A stretch of DNA of 64,000 bases, taken from NCBI RefSeq assembly GCF_000190595.1, contig NC_015167.1, positions 1,725,501-1,789,500 on the forward strand, read 5' to 3'. The stretch is from Cellulophaga lytica DSM 7489 (lineage in GTDB: Bacteria > Bacteroidota > Bacteroidia > Flavobacteriales > Flavobacteriaceae). Under the pieces are notes generated by a model. It did no database searches. It saw only the letters and a list, made by a program, of their open reading frames with translations, and had not been told where the DNA came from. Positions 39,977 to 49,205 of this stretch are shown one piece after another. The position numbers and the translations under genes were made by a program. The stretch's first letter is position 1, and every line of letters starts with the position of its first letter.

Positions 39977-41338
39977 TTATTTAATGTAAACGGTCTTTTT
40001 GTTTACAAACTCTAACATACCTTCTTTAGACAATTCTCTGCCGTAACCAGAGGCCTTTGTGCCGCCAAAAGGCAATCTTGGGTCAGATTTTACCATTTCG
40101 TTTACAAAAAACGCACCATCTTCAATTTTGTCTATTGCTTGTCTGGCTGCATCTATATCCTCTGTAAATAACATAGCTCCTAATCCAAATCTGGAGTTGC
40201 TTGCAAGCTCTAAACTGTGTTCTTTATTATTTGCCTTTGTAATTGCAGCTACTGGTCCAAATGTTTCTTCCTTAAAAACAGGCATATCCTCTGTAACATT
40301 TGTGAGTATGGTTGGTGCATAATTAGCACCATTAAGCGTATTGCCTAAAATTACTTTTGCTCCTTTTTGTACCGACTCATCAACTTGTTTTTTTAATTCT
40401 TCAGCCAAATCATTGCGAGCCATAGAAGCCATAAAAGTTTCATCATCTTCAGGGTTTCCAACTTTTAAAGATTCAACTTCTTTTTTAAACCTATCTAAAA
40501 ACTCATCATATATTCCCTCTTCAACAATAAAACGCTTAGCAGCAATACAGCTTTGTCCTGTGTTTTGAAACCTAGCTTTTACCATAGTTGGTATATAGGT
40601 ATCTAAATCTGCATTATCCCACACAATACACGCGTTGTTACCACCCAATTCTAGTACAGATTTCTTTAGGTTTTTACCAGCAATACTAGCTATAGATTTA
40701 CCAGCTTTTTCGCTGCCAGTTACACTAACAGCTTGTATAAAACTGCTTTCTAAAACAGATTCTGTTGCTTTATGGTCTGCAATTATTGTTTGAAAACAAC
40801 CCTGTGGATACCCAGCATCTGTAAATAAATCTTGTATGGCTAATGCACAACCAGTTACATTTGCAGCGTGTTTTAAAACACCAACATTACCAGCAGTTAG
40901 CGTAGGAACAGCAAATCTAAAAACTTGCCAAAAAGGGTAGTTCCATGGCATTACTGCTAGCACACCACCAATAGGATCATAACTAATAAAACTTTCTTGT
41001 GCTTCTGTGTCTATAATAGCGTCACTTAAAAAGTTATCTGCGTTTTTAGCATAAAAATCGCATAACCAAACGCATTTATCTATTTCCGCTCTACTTTGTG
41101 CTATTGGTTTTCCCATTTCTGCGGTCATCAAAGCAGACAAATCTTCGCGTTTTTTTTCTAATTGTTTGGCTAATTTTTTTAATAAAGAAGTACGTTCTTT
41201 AATGCTGGTTTTTTTCCAACTTTTAAACGTTTTCTCTCCTGTTAGTAAAACAGAGTCTATTTCTTGTTTTGTATGTAAATTGTATGTTTTTATATCTTTT
41301 CCGTTAAACGGATTTATAGTTGTTATTGTATTGCTCAT
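39977..41338 (-). CDS. NAD(P)-dependent succinate-semialdehyde dehydrogenase-like ALDH
   Basis: A 453-residue aldehyde dehydrogenase of the SSADH/GabD-like short form: LELGGNNACIV with the catalytic glutamate and FQNTGQSCIAAKRF with the nucleophile Cys264; GSEKAGKSIA is the NAD-site region and PFGGTKASGYGRE the end signature. It would oxidise succinate semialdehyde or a related C4-C5 aldehyde to the acid. No gabT or gabP gene is adjacent, so the substrate is inferred from family only. Single gene with a terminator. Confidence 0.9.
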   Translation of the reverse strand: MSNTITTINPFNGKDIKTYNLHTKQEIDSVLLTGEKTFKSWKKTSIKERTSLLKKLAKQLEKKREDLSALMTAEMGKPIAQSRAEIDKCVWLCDFYAKNADNFLSDAIIDTEAQESFISYDPIGGVLAVMPWNYPFWQVFRFAVPTLTAGNVGVLKHAANVTGCALAIQDLFTDAGYPQGCFQTIIADHKATESVLESSFIQAVSVTGSEKAGKSIASIAGKNLKKSVLELGGNNACIVWDNADLDTYIPTMVKARFQNTGQSCIAAKRFIVEEGIYDEFLDRFKKEVESLKVGNPEDDETFMASMARNDLAEELKKQVDESVQKGAKVILGNTLNGANYAPTILTNVTEDMPVFKEETFGPVAAITKANNKEHSLELASNSRFGLGAMLFTEDIDAARQAIDKIEDGAFFVNEMVKSDPRLPFGGTKASGYGRELSKEGMLEFVNKKTVYIK

Positions 41339-41438
41339 AGTTGTGATAATTAAAAAATTAGTACTTTTTGCTTTTCAAAATTAAGCAAGATAAAAGTTCT
41401 TCTTTGCTGCAAAGCATTAAATTATTGCTAGTATAAAG

Positions 41439-42539
41439 TTACTTCTTTTTCTTTTTTTCGTTACTCTTATCGGCTCCTTTTTCTGCATCTTTAAAGGCAA
41501 CATTATCATCTACCTTACCTTTAAAAGCTGAGATCCATGCATTTTTAAAAATGTTGGTTACTGTTGGTAGTATTTTAGTTTTTACATTGGTTAAATCTCC
41601 TTCTACAGGAACTTTAGTTGCCAATGTATTTTGTTTCTGGTTTTTTAATATAAACTTAAAAAAGCCCACAAAACCTTCCCATAGGGTTTCAAAAAATCCA
41701 TCTTCCTTACTAATAAGTTTAGCGTCTTTTAAAATAGGTTTAAAATACCCAGTTAAAAAACCATCTGCAATAGCAATTTCACTATACAAATTAAAGTTAC
41801 CTTCTTTAAAATCTATGCCGCTATAGTGATTTGTAAAATTGTTTAAGGCAGTTGCATTTGCATTTTCTAAAGCTAAGGAAACATCTATATTAGGAATCTG
41901 CTTTACCAAATCCATTTTACCGTCTAGTTTTAATTTACCGTTTCCTATAGATACTGCCGTGGCATTAATAGTAGAAGGTAGGTTGCGCTTTTTTTGCACA
42001 ACATTTCTAAGGTTATTTGCTTGTAAATTTATGTCTCTTAAATGTAAATCTATACTAGGACTAGTATTAATTTCTACAAAAGCAGCTTTTCCGTTGGTAA
42101 TAGTTAAGTGGTTAATATCTATAGGAACTATGTCTGTTAATGCTTTAGACCAATCTTCTATATCTGTACTGTCTGTAGTTTTATGATCTTCAAAAACATA
42201 AATTATACTGGGCTTAGTTAAATACAACTCACTTACAATTTCACCGTTTAAAAGAGCTCTCCATTGTATAGATATATCTGTTTTATCTACAGCAATAAAA
42301 GGAACTTGTGATTTGGCTTCTTTTTTGTTTAAATACAAACCATTAATTACGTATGCACCGCGAATTAAAGAAATGTCTATATCTTTTACGTGACCATAAT
42401 ACCCTGGTATTTCTGCTAAAACATTGTTTACATAATTTTTTACAAGCGTAGGTAAAAGTAGGCGTGCCACTATTACAATAGTTAGTATTGTTAGTGGTAT
42501 TACATACCTTTTCTTTTTATATATTTTACGCTTACTCAC
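41439..42539 (-). CDS. AsmA-like/DUF748 envelope protein
   Basis: A 366-residue protein with one N-terminal membrane anchor (about 10-30, preceded by KRKIYKKKRY) and a long periplasmic beta-rich part of the AsmA/DUF748 type, with repeated patterns such as VDKTDISIQWRALLNGEIVSELYLTKPSI and LHLRDINLQANNLRN. The C-terminus is a lysine-rich tail. Such proteins bridge the inner and outer membranes and may move lipids. It lies 4 bases after the ArsC-like gene; a second, longer protein of the same kind stands upstream of that gene. Confidence 0.8.
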   Translation of the reverse strand: MSKRKIYKKKRYVIPLTILTIVIVARLLLPTLVKNYVNNVLAEIPGYYGHVKDIDISLIRGAYVINGLYLNKKEAKSQVPFIAVDKTDISIQWRALLNGEIVSELYLTKPSIIYVFEDHKTTDSTDIEDWSKALTDIVPIDINHLTITNGKAAFVEINTSPSIDLHLRDINLQANNLRNVVQKKRNLPSTINATAVSIGNGKLKLDGKMDLVKQIPNIDVSLALENANATALNNFTNHYSGIDFKEGNFNLYSEIAIADGFLTGYFKPILKDAKLISKEDGFFETLWEGFVGFFKFILKNQKQNTLATKVPVEGDLTNVKTKILPTVTNIFKNAWISAFKGKVDDNVAFKDAEKGADKSNEKKKKK

Positions 42540-42543
42540 TATG

Positions 42544-42945
42544 TTATTGGTTATTGTTGTTAGATTTAATTTTGATGTGCTTTTCTACATCTGATGGTGT
42601 TTTAATTACATAAAACTTATCTGCATTAATTAAAATAGCGTAGGCTAGTGTTTCTGGGCTATTTTGAAGCACTTTAATACAATCATCAGTAGTAATATCT
42701 ACTTTGTCTTCACCGTAAATTTCTATAAAATTTGGATGGTCTTGATCTATTAAATCGCATATATTAATGTTTAGTTTATCTGCAATTTCTGCCCATTGTG
42801 TGCCAGTAATTTTTGTTTTAGAATTGTCTATGGTAAGTACTTCTTTTTCTGCAGATTTTACATAGCCAATAGTTTGTTTTCCTATGCTATTTTCTGAATT
42901 GTATATTAAAGTTACTTTATTATTATCTGTTGCAATTACTCCCAT
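42544..42945 (-). CDS. ArsC/Spx-fold protein lacking the redox cysteine
   Basis: A 133-residue protein with the thioredoxin-like layout of the ArsC family: the start LIYNSENSIGKQTIGYVKSA aligns with the family's loop of the type YHNPxCSxSRxT, but the cysteine position is Asn. No other cysteine replaces it (Cys only at residues 69 and 98). It therefore cannot be a classical arsenate reductase. Later parts, GTQWAEIADKLNINICDLIDQD and AYAILINADKFYVIKTPSDVEK, also fit the ArsC fold. It lies between two AsmA-like genes on the same strand. No ars genes are nearby. Confidence 0.75.
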   Translation of the reverse strand: MGVIATDNNKVTLIYNSENSIGKQTIGYVKSAEKEVLTIDNSKTKITGTQWAEIADKLNINICDLIDQDHPNFIEIYGEDKVDITTDDCIKVLQNSPETLAYAILINADKFYVIKTPSDVEKHIKIKSNNNNQ

Positions 42946-42987
42946 TTTGTTTGTTTTTGTGTGTTAAACTTTATTTTTTGTGGTGTT

Positions 42988-44547
42988 TTACTCCTTTTTT
43001 GTGCCTTTTCCGGTTAAAGCGTCTAGCAGTCCGTTATTAATATTAATCCATAAATAGTTAAAAAACGATTTTGTTGTATTGCGTTCTACTTCAATTTCTC
43101 CGTACCTAAAGTTGGTAGGGTTTTGCCTAGAGTCTTTTTTAATTAATAAGTTTCCTAGTTTTGTTAATAGCTTATTTACACCTAGTCTGTCTTTTTTTAA
43201 TACCTTAAACTTAAAGTTGTTGTAGTTTATTTTTAAATCTCCTAGAGCAGTTTGTTTGTTGCCGCTAACGGTAAAGTACATGCGTTGCATATCACCTTCT
43301 GCTTTAACGCGTAGGTTGGTATTTAAAAAAGGATTTATGCTAGGGATATCTAAATTTTTAAAATTTCCCCAAGCCTTAAAAAAGTCTGTTTTTTTTAAGG
43401 TATTAAAACTCCAATTTAACTCTAAAGGTGTTTTACCCATTAGTAAAGAGTTTGTGTGTACAACCGTTTTAATGTTTTTATGATTTTGTAGATTAGAAAT
43501 GGTTGCATTTAAGTTTGTAAAAGTTAATTTTTCTGGAGTTATGTTTTGTTCTAATTTTTCTTGATAGGCAATTTTTCCCTGATTAATTATTAACCTAGTA
43601 ATTGCTAAATTAAAGGGTAAATCTCTTAGCATTTTACTATACATTGGCTTGTAGCTAAAATCATCGGCAATTAATTTGTCTCTATATACCTCTAGGTTTG
43701 GTTTATGAATAGTAAAGTTAGCTATGCCAATGAGTACTTTATTACCTGCAAAACTATAGTTGCAATTATTTATGTGTATGCTGGGTACTTTAAGCTTTAC
43801 ATAGTCACGTTCTGTTTTTATTTTTTGGGATAATTCTTTTTTAGTGTATTTGGTGTTTAGCAGAAGATTTTTAACGGTAAATGACTCGTTTTTAACATCT
43901 AATTCATCAACTAAAAGCTCTTCAAACTGGCCTAAATTAGCACGCAATTTTTGGGCAGATATGCTACTGTTTTTATACGTTATTGGTAATTTGTTTGAAG
44001 TGCTATTTGTGTTTATCGTTACACCTTTTAAGCTAATAAAAATACGTTTTGCGGCAGCAGTGGTATCAATTTTATTGGTCATAAAATTTACTGTGCCGTT
44101 TGTGGTTTTAAATTCTGCAATAGTAATAGGCTTGGCTAGTATTCCGTGTTTTTTAGTTTTGTTAGATTTTTCTGCCGTATTTAATTGGGTGTTGTGGGTT
44201 AATTTTGGGTTGTATATAGTAAGTTTATTTGCACCAAGCTTTTTGTGTATTAATAGGTTGGTGTAGCCAATGTTTTTAACCGCTATTTTTTGTGCCTTTA
44301 ATAGTGTTTTTATCTTGCTACTATCTTTAGTTAACTCTTTAAAAACAATGTTATTTAAAGTAATGTTACCTAATAAAATATTAATATTTATGCTATTGTA
44401 ACTTACTTTAATGTGGGGAGGCAAATTGTACTGTAAATGTTGTGTTATTGTATGCTTGGCATATAAATAAGTACCTAAAAGAGCAGTTAAGCACAATACA
44501 ATTGTAGCTATGGTAATTTTTAATATGTTACTCTTTTTTTTTGTCAT
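42988..44547 (-). CDS. AsmA-like envelope protein
   Basis: A 519-residue protein with a basic N-terminus and a single membrane anchor (about 10-30), followed by a long beta-rich periplasmic region with many Asn, Thr and Lys residues, in patterns of the AsmA/DUF748 kind (IKVSYNSININILLGNITLNNIVFKEL; FTNLNATISNLQNHK). It is the first of a three-gene minus-strand group with the ArsC-like gene and the 366-residue paralogue. A role in envelope lipid transport is possible by family. Exact family membership is by eye. Confidence 0.75.
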   Translation of the reverse strand: MTKKKSNILKITIATIVLCLTALLGTYLYAKHTITQHLQYNLPPHIKVSYNSININILLGNITLNNIVFKELTKDSSKIKTLLKAQKIAVKNIGYTNLLIHKKLGANKLTIYNPKLTHNTQLNTAEKSNKTKKHGILAKPITIAEFKTTNGTVNFMTNKIDTTAAAKRIFISLKGVTINTNSTSNKLPITYKNSSISAQKLRANLGQFEELLVDELDVKNESFTVKNLLLNTKYTKKELSQKIKTERDYVKLKVPSIHINNCNYSFAGNKVLIGIANFTIHKPNLEVYRDKLIADDFSYKPMYSKMLRDLPFNLAITRLIINQGKIAYQEKLEQNITPEKLTFTNLNATISNLQNHKNIKTVVHTNSLLMGKTPLELNWSFNTLKKTDFFKAWGNFKNLDIPSINPFLNTNLRVKAEGDMQRMYFTVSGNKQTALGDLKINYNNFKFKVLKKDRLGVNKLLTKLGNLLIKKDSRQNPTNFRYGEIEVERNTTKSFFNYLWININNGLLDALTGKGTKKE

Positions 44548-44652
44548 AGTTTGTGTAGTATTGGCGTAAATTTCACCAAGACTAATTTCCTAAGAAAATT
44601 AAAAAACGAGTATCGCAAGCAATTAAATCTTTAACTGATATAGAAAAAGAGT

Positions 44653-44685
44653 AAAAAAAAGCCCTTTAATTATATAAAGAGCTTT
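44653..44685 (-). terminator. Terminator of the ABC/DUF3299-like operon
   Basis: AAAGCCCTTT and AAAGAGCTTT pair with one mismatch across an 8-base loop; eight A residues on the plus strand give the U-run for minus-strand transcripts. Confidence 0.6.
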
Positions 44686-44708
44686 GTAGTGTTAACATGT
44701 AATATGTG

Positions 44709-45155
44709 TTACATTTTTATGGTGAAACCATTTGCGTGTTCTATTGTGTAATACGTGTGGTCTGGATCGTCTCTGTTAAGTTTTAATATTCCTTTTACAG
44801 ATATTAAATCGTCCATAAAAAAGTTAGGTCTTTTGTCAAAGTACAATTCTATAATAGTTTCTGGCCCTCCATTGCCACAAAAGAAGCATGATGCCATAGG
44901 ATTGTTAGATAGCATAAAAGAATCTTTTTGTCCTTCTAACACTAAAAAATATCCTGTAATAGAAATTTCTTTTCCTTCTAAAGCTAGCATTTGTTTGCTG
45001 TAAGTAGGTTTTAAAAACTCACCTAATTCTGCACCGCCTTCTGGTGTGGTATAATTTACACCTTGTATCATATCTTCCCAATCTAATAATGCTTGCGCAG
45101 AAACTAATTGTGCAGAGAATATAAAAAGAAATATAAGGCTTAGCTTTTTTATCAT
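44709..45155 (-). CDS. DUF3299-like periplasmic protein
   Basis: I start at the ATG at 45155 (MIKKLSLIFLFIFSAQ), not at the TTG six codons before, because the signal peptide then begins normally; it is cleaved near residue 20, after VSAQ. The mature part LDWEDMIQG, then LEGKEISITGYFLVLEGQ and MASCFFCGNGGPETIIELYF looks like the OB-like DUF3299 family found with ABC-type metal transport units (for example the Zrg zinc system of Vibrio). The CxxC pair in FFCGN is striking. Co-directional with the permease and ATPase genes upstream. Confidence 0.7.
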   Translation of the reverse strand: MIKKLSLIFLFIFSAQLVSAQALLDWEDMIQGVNYTTPEGGAELGEFLKPTYSKQMLALEGKEISITGYFLVLEGQKDSFMLSNNPMASCFFCGNGGPETIIELYFDKRPNFFMDDLISVKGILKLNRDDPDHTYYTIEHANGFTIKM

Positions 45156-45207
45156 AGTTGTAATTTTTATCAAAGATAGTAATCCAATAATTGTTCCAAA
45201 TACAATT

Positions 45208-46416
45208 TTATTTTTCTGAAGATAAAATTTTAGAAACGTTTAGTTTAAAAACAGATAGTGATGCAAATACAGATGCTATTACTGTAATGCCTAAAGTTGC
45301 AGCTAATAATATAGCTTCCCACTTGGTAGGAGTTGCTAAATTAAATGTATAACCATAACTGCTTTGTGCGTAGTTAGATATTACCCAGAGGCCAACTCTA
45401 CCAATTACCCAACCAATAACATAGCCAATAAAGCCTAAAAATAAGCCCTCTAAAAGAACCAGCCATAATAATTGTGCGCTTGTAGCACCGTAAGTACGCA
45501 ATACAGCCAATTCTTGTCTGCGTTCTCTAATGGCTTTTAAAAGACTAATAAAGATGCTTAAGCCAGAAACCAATAAAATGGCAATAGCAATAAGCTGTAT
45601 TGTTTGTACGCCAACACCAAGTAACTTAACCAAACGGTTAATTTCTAAAGAGGGTAATGCAGCCTGCATATTGGTTTTGTCATTAATATACCTTGGCAGC
45701 TGCATCATTGCCATTGGGTTGCTAAATTGTATTAGTAGTGAGGTTACCTCTAAGTCTTCTTCATGATGGTGGTGCTCATCATCACTATGCTCATCAGCGT
45801 GGCTATGTACATCCCAAATACTTTCTAAATTTGTAATAATTAAATTGTCTACTACACTGCCACTTGGTTTTAAAATACCAACTACTTTAAATGGGTGTCC
45901 GTGGTGCTCTTCTAAATTTTGGTCTGCTAAACCGTGAGAACTTAAAAAGGTATCACCTAATTTTAGTTGTAATTTTTTTGCTGTTTCGCTACCCAAAACT
46001 ACTTGCTGTGATTTACTAAACAACTCACCCGTTGCTAACTCTGCATTGTATAATTTTAAGTAACTAGTTTCTGTACCTAAAATACGTACACCTTTATAAT
46101 TATCACCATAAGAAACAGGAACAGCAGCTTTTACAAGTCTACTTTTTTTGAGTTTTTCTGCTTCTATTAATTTTATATTTCCTGTAGGAGCATCTATATG
46201 TAATACAGATGAAAGTACCAATTGTAGTGGACTACCTTTGGCGCCAACAACTAGGTCTACAGGTTTTATATTTTTATCTAAATTACCTTTTACTTGTGCG
46301 CTTAGCTGAAGCATAAAGGTAACCAAGGCTACACTTAATACTAAAAGCAGTAAGCTTAATAAAGCATTAAGCGGTTTAGAAATTAAATTTTTAAAACTGA
46401 GCTTTACAAGATTCAT
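45208..46416 (-). CDS. FtsX-family ABC transporter permease with histidine-rich loop
   Basis: A 402-residue permease of the MacB/FtsX type: TM1 at about 15-38, a large periplasmic domain (about 40-270), and three C-terminal membrane segments (about 275-295, 315-345, 365-390). The periplasmic domain contains two histidine clusters: His171, 172, 174, and a dense Asp/His run with nine histidines between residues 204 and 218. This suggests binding of zinc or another divalent metal. It overlaps the ATPase gene by 4 bases. Such permeases usually work by mechanotransmission with a periplasmic partner, here the DUF3299-like protein. Confidence 0.88.
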   Translation of the reverse strand: MNLVKLSFKNLISKPLNALLSLLLLVLSVALVTFMLQLSAQVKGNLDKNIKPVDLVVGAKGSPLQLVLSSVLHIDAPTGNIKLIEAEKLKKSRLVKAAVPVSYGDNYKGVRILGTETSYLKLYNAELATGELFSKSQQVVLGSETAKKLQLKLGDTFLSSHGLADQNLEEHHGHPFKVVGILKPSGSVVDNLIITNLESIWDVHSHADEHSDDEHHHHEEDLEVTSLLIQFSNPMAMMQLPRYINDKTNMQAALPSLEINRLVKLLGVGVQTIQLIAIAILLVSGLSIFISLLKAIRERRQELAVLRTYGATSAQLLWLVLLEGLFLGFIGYVIGWVIGRVGLWVISNYAQSSYGYTFNLATPTKWEAILLAATLGITVIASVFASLSVFKLNVSKILSSEK

Positions 46417-47039
46417 AAATACAAATGGTTTTTGAACATTGTTTTTACTCTTTGGTCATGGGTAATTATAAGCAAATTTGCATTGCTATTACTAGCTTCT
46501 TCCTTTAGTAATGTAACAACCTTTTCACAGTTTTCATCATCTAAACTAGCAGTAGGTTCATCTGCAAAAATTATGTTTGGCTTATTTACTAATGCAAGAG
46601 CAATAGACAAACGTTGGCGTTGACCTTCACTTAATGCAGTTACTTTTTTATGTAACAAGTTGCTTATTCCTAGTCTTTCTGCTAATTCTTTTACTCTAGC
46701 AGAATCCTTTTTTTTATCAGGAAAATACAGGCGTAATTCTAAATTTTCACCAACAGAAAGTGCATTTATAAAATAATCGTTCTGAAAAATAATTCCCATT
46801 TCTCTACCTCTAAAAGCATCTAGTTTTTTTCTAGATAAATTTTGGAGTTCTGTGTTACCCACAGTAATACTACCAGAGCTTGCAGGTAGTAAACCAGCTA
46901 ATAAATGCAAAAGAGTAGTTTTGCCTACACCAGAAGAGCCTAATATTAGCAAATGCTCTCCTTTTGGCAAAGAAATATCTGGAAAACTAAAGCTGTTTTC
47001 TGATGAATATGAAAATTGTAGTTTACTTGTCTTTATCAT
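46413..47039 (-). CDS. ABC transporter ATP-binding protein, LolD/MacB-like
   Basis: I use the ATG at 47039 (MIKTSKLQFSY), which removes 11 implausible residues from the longest frame. The 208-residue ATPase has Walker A GSSGVGKT (about 34-41), signature LSEGQRQRLS, Walker B NIIFADEP and a switch histidine in ITHDQ. Its shape is that of MacB/LolD-class ATPases, which pair with FtsX-type permeases, as with the overlapping downstream gene. First gene of a three-gene operon. Confidence 0.9.
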   Translation of the reverse strand: MIKTSKLQFSYSSENSFSFPDISLPKGEHLLILGSSGVGKTTLLHLLAGLLPASSGSITVGNTELQNLSRKKLDAFRGREMGIIFQNDYFINALSVGENLELRLYFPDKKKDSARVKELAERLGISNLLHKKVTALSEGQRQRLSIALALVNKPNIIFADEPTASLDDENCEKVVTLLKEEASNSNANLLIITHDQRVKTMFKNHLYL

Positions 47040-47127
47040 AAGCTTAAACACAAATATAATAAGTACATACATACCGTTTTTGTATTTATGAATTTATTAT
47101 GAAATCTGTATTGGTTATAAAAAATAG

Positions 47128-47159
47128 AAAAAGACCTCTTAATTAAAAGAAGCCTTTTT
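47128..47159 (-). terminator. Weak terminator after the MscS gene
   Basis: An imperfect hairpin pairing AAAAAGaCcTCTT with AAGAaGcCTTTTT (two mismatches). It is placed for the minus-strand mechanosensitive channel gene. Confidence 0.4.
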
Positions 47160-47247
47160 CTTCACCACAAACCAAACAAATAAACGTTGAATAATCACCT
47201 ACTCAACAACAATAAGCTTGTTTGTATTTTGTGTATAAACCAACAAA

Positions 47248-48126
47248 CTATTTTTGAGGAGAGTTTATATTTAATTTGTTATTAAACTCTAATGTTCTAA
47301 TAGGGAACGGTATATTAATGTCATTGGCATTAAATTTGGTTTTTATAGCTCTTATGGCTACACTTTTAGCATCTAACTTGTTTTTTGCGTTTTGTGCATC
47401 TACCCAAAATCTGCAAATAAAATTAATAGAGCTGTCTCCAAATTCTGTATAGTAAAATTCTATTTCGGAGTCATCATCATCCTTATATAACTCTCCAATT
47501 GCTTCTTTGGTTAATTTTTTCACCAATTCTAAATCAGACTCATACCCAACACCACATGATACAACTATTCTCATACGGGTGGTAAGTGAATAATTTTTAA
47601 AGGGGTTTTCAATAATGGTTTTGTTAGGTATAACCACTAAATTATTATCAAACTCTTTAAGTACTAAACTGTTTAAGTTAATATCTATAACCTCTCCAGA
47701 ATAGCCATTTGTTTCTATCCAGTTTCCTATTTCTATTTTTTTTCTAAACGATAAAACCACACCAGATAAGAGGTTAGATAAAGTTCCTTGCAATGCCAAA
47801 CCAATAACTAAACCAGATATACCAGCACCAGCCAATAATGTGTTTAAAGTTTTGCTTAGGTCCATTGCACCTAATGCTAAAAATAAACCAAGCAATACTA
47901 CGGCAGTTGCGCTAATACGCCCAATAAGGTTAGAAATACTATCTTGTGGTATGCGTTTAGAAGCTAGTTTAACTACCCATTTGTTTACAAAACGTGCAGC
48001 ATAATAAGATACTACCATTACAATAATGGCTACTATTATGTTAGGCAAGTTTTCTATTAATGCAGTTACCCAGCCTTCAATTTTATCATATATGTCTATA
48101 AAAGAAGCTTGTATTTTGTCGTTCAT
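47248..48126 (-). CDS. Small-conductance mechanosensitive ion channel (MscS family)
   Basis: A 292-residue channel with about three membrane segments (28-48, 68-88, 95-125). The pore helix GAGISGLVIGLALQGTLSNLLSGVVL is clear, followed by the beta domain (IEIGNWIETNGYSGEVIDINL) and a C-terminal domain. It opens on membrane tension in hypo-osmotic shock, letting solutes out. It lies next to dps and the small stress-type genes, forming what looks like a stress cluster. It is 45 bases downstream of the dps gene and may share its transcript. Confidence 0.95.
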   Translation of the reverse strand: MNDKIQASFIDIYDKIEGWVTALIENLPNIIVAIIVMVVSYYAARFVNKWVVKLASKRIPQDSISNLIGRISATAVVLLGLFLALGAMDLSKTLNTLLAGAGISGLVIGLALQGTLSNLLSGVVLSFRKKIEIGNWIETNGYSGEVIDINLNSLVLKEFDNNLVVIPNKTIIENPFKNYSLTTRMRIVVSCGVGYESDLELVKKLTKEAIGELYKDDDDSEIEFYYTEFGDSSINFICRFWVDAQNAKNKLDAKSVAIRAIKTKFNANDINIPFPIRTLEFNNKLNINSPQK

Positions 48127-48171
48127 GTGGTGTGATTTATAAGGTTAATAATTGTGGTTAAACAATTTACC

Positions 48172-48681
48172 TTATGAGGTAAGCTCTTTGGCTCTAATTT
48201 TTAATTGGTCTTCTGTGTTTTTGCGCCAAGCGTCTAACATCCAACTAGATTTTTCTAAATCTGCAATGTAAGACCCCATAATATCTATTGTACCTTCATC
48301 ACCAGCTTCTTCTGCAGCTTCAATAGTAATTTTCATTTGTTTTAATATTTTTTGATGATCACTTAAAATTTCAGCAACCATTTCTTTATCAGTAATTAAA
48401 GGGGTAACTTCTTTTATAGAAGATATTTTTAAGTACTTGCTAAAATTACTCACTGGGTGGTACCTTAGTGTTAGGACTCTTTCTGCTATTTCGTCAACTT
48501 TTACTCTAGCATCTGTGTATAATTCTTCAAATTTCTCGTGTAAATCAAAAAAGTTCTGACCTAAAACATTCCAGTGAAAACTTCTTAATTTTTGATAATA
48601 CACACTATAGTCTGCTAATAGCATATTTAATTCACCTACTACAGGTACTAATTTGTTGTCGCTAATGTTTAAATAATTCAT
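48172..48681 (-). CDS. dps: Dps family DNA-binding ferritin-like protein
   Basis: A 169-residue four-helix ferritin-like protein. The conserved motif FHWNVLGQNFFDLHEKFEELYTD carries the His and Asp/Glu ligands of the inter-subunit ferroxidase centre. Dps forms a 12-mer shell that oxidises iron with peroxide, protecting DNA in starvation or oxidative stress. The usual lysine-rich DNA-binding N-terminus is absent. A possible -7 element TAGTTTTG lies on the minus strand at 48758-48751, giving a leader of about 60 bases. Confidence 0.92.
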   Translation of the reverse strand: MNYLNISDNKLVPVVGELNMLLADYSVYYQKLRSFHWNVLGQNFFDLHEKFEELYTDARVKVDEIAERVLTLRYHPVSNFSKYLKISSIKEVTPLITDKEMVAEILSDHQKILKQMKITIEAAEEAGDEGTIDIMGSYIADLEKSSWMLDAWRKNTEDQLKIRAKELTS

Positions 48682-48985
48682 AAGGTTTGTGGGGTTTAGA
48701 TTAATTGTTAAAGAATAGAATATCTACTCTTTATGCTTATTTGTTCTATACAAAACTACCCATAACAACCAAGCTAGCTTTGCTCTTTTAAATAGATTAT
48801 TGACTCAAATGCAAATAGTGAAAAATTATACCTATTATATATATAACTGCATTTATTTACTTGTTTTTAAATGAGTTAAGAATTGCATTGATTGTGTTAA
48901 GAAGATCTCTAAACAAGCTTCATCTTTGCTGTATAGAATTTAAGTATTCACAAAAAATAGTATTAACCTTTAAATTAAAAATATT
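48682..48985. other. Divergent intergenic region, dps / DUF1328
   Basis: About 300 AT-rich bases between two divergently read stress-type genes. The only promoter-like element I see is TAGTTTTG on the minus strand (48758-48751). CATCTTTG near 48929 is a near-match on the plus strand. No open reading frame, repeat or hairpin of note. Confidence 0.4.
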
Positions 48986-49150
48986 ATGTTGAGATGGACA
49001 ATTACGTTTGTGGTTCTAGCTTTAATAGCTGGAGTTTTAGGATTTGGAGGTATTGCAGCAGGTGCTGCCAGTATCGCTAAAATTTTATTCTTTTTATTTC
49101 TGATACTTTTTGTAGTGTCATTAATTACTGGAAGAAAAAGAAACGTTTAG
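48986..49150 (+). CDS. DUF1328 (YtjA-like) small membrane protein
   Basis: A 54-residue protein (too short for routine ORF lists) beginning [20 protein letters not shown] and ending in GRKRNV. Two membrane segments (about 5-27 and 31-48) are separated by the small-residue turn GIAAGAAS. This is the standard layout of DUF1328, a short membrane family often induced in stress and found near osmotic-stress genes. The basic C-terminus should be cytoplasmic. It is followed after 55 bases by a small lipoprotein gene on the same strand. Confidence 0.9.
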   Translation: MLRWTITFVVLALIAGVLGFGGIAAGAASIAKILFFLFLILFVVSLITGRKRNV

Positions 49151-49205
49151 CACACCTAAACTCACACAAATAAACGAGAATATTAATTTTTAAAAAGCAA
49201 CAACA

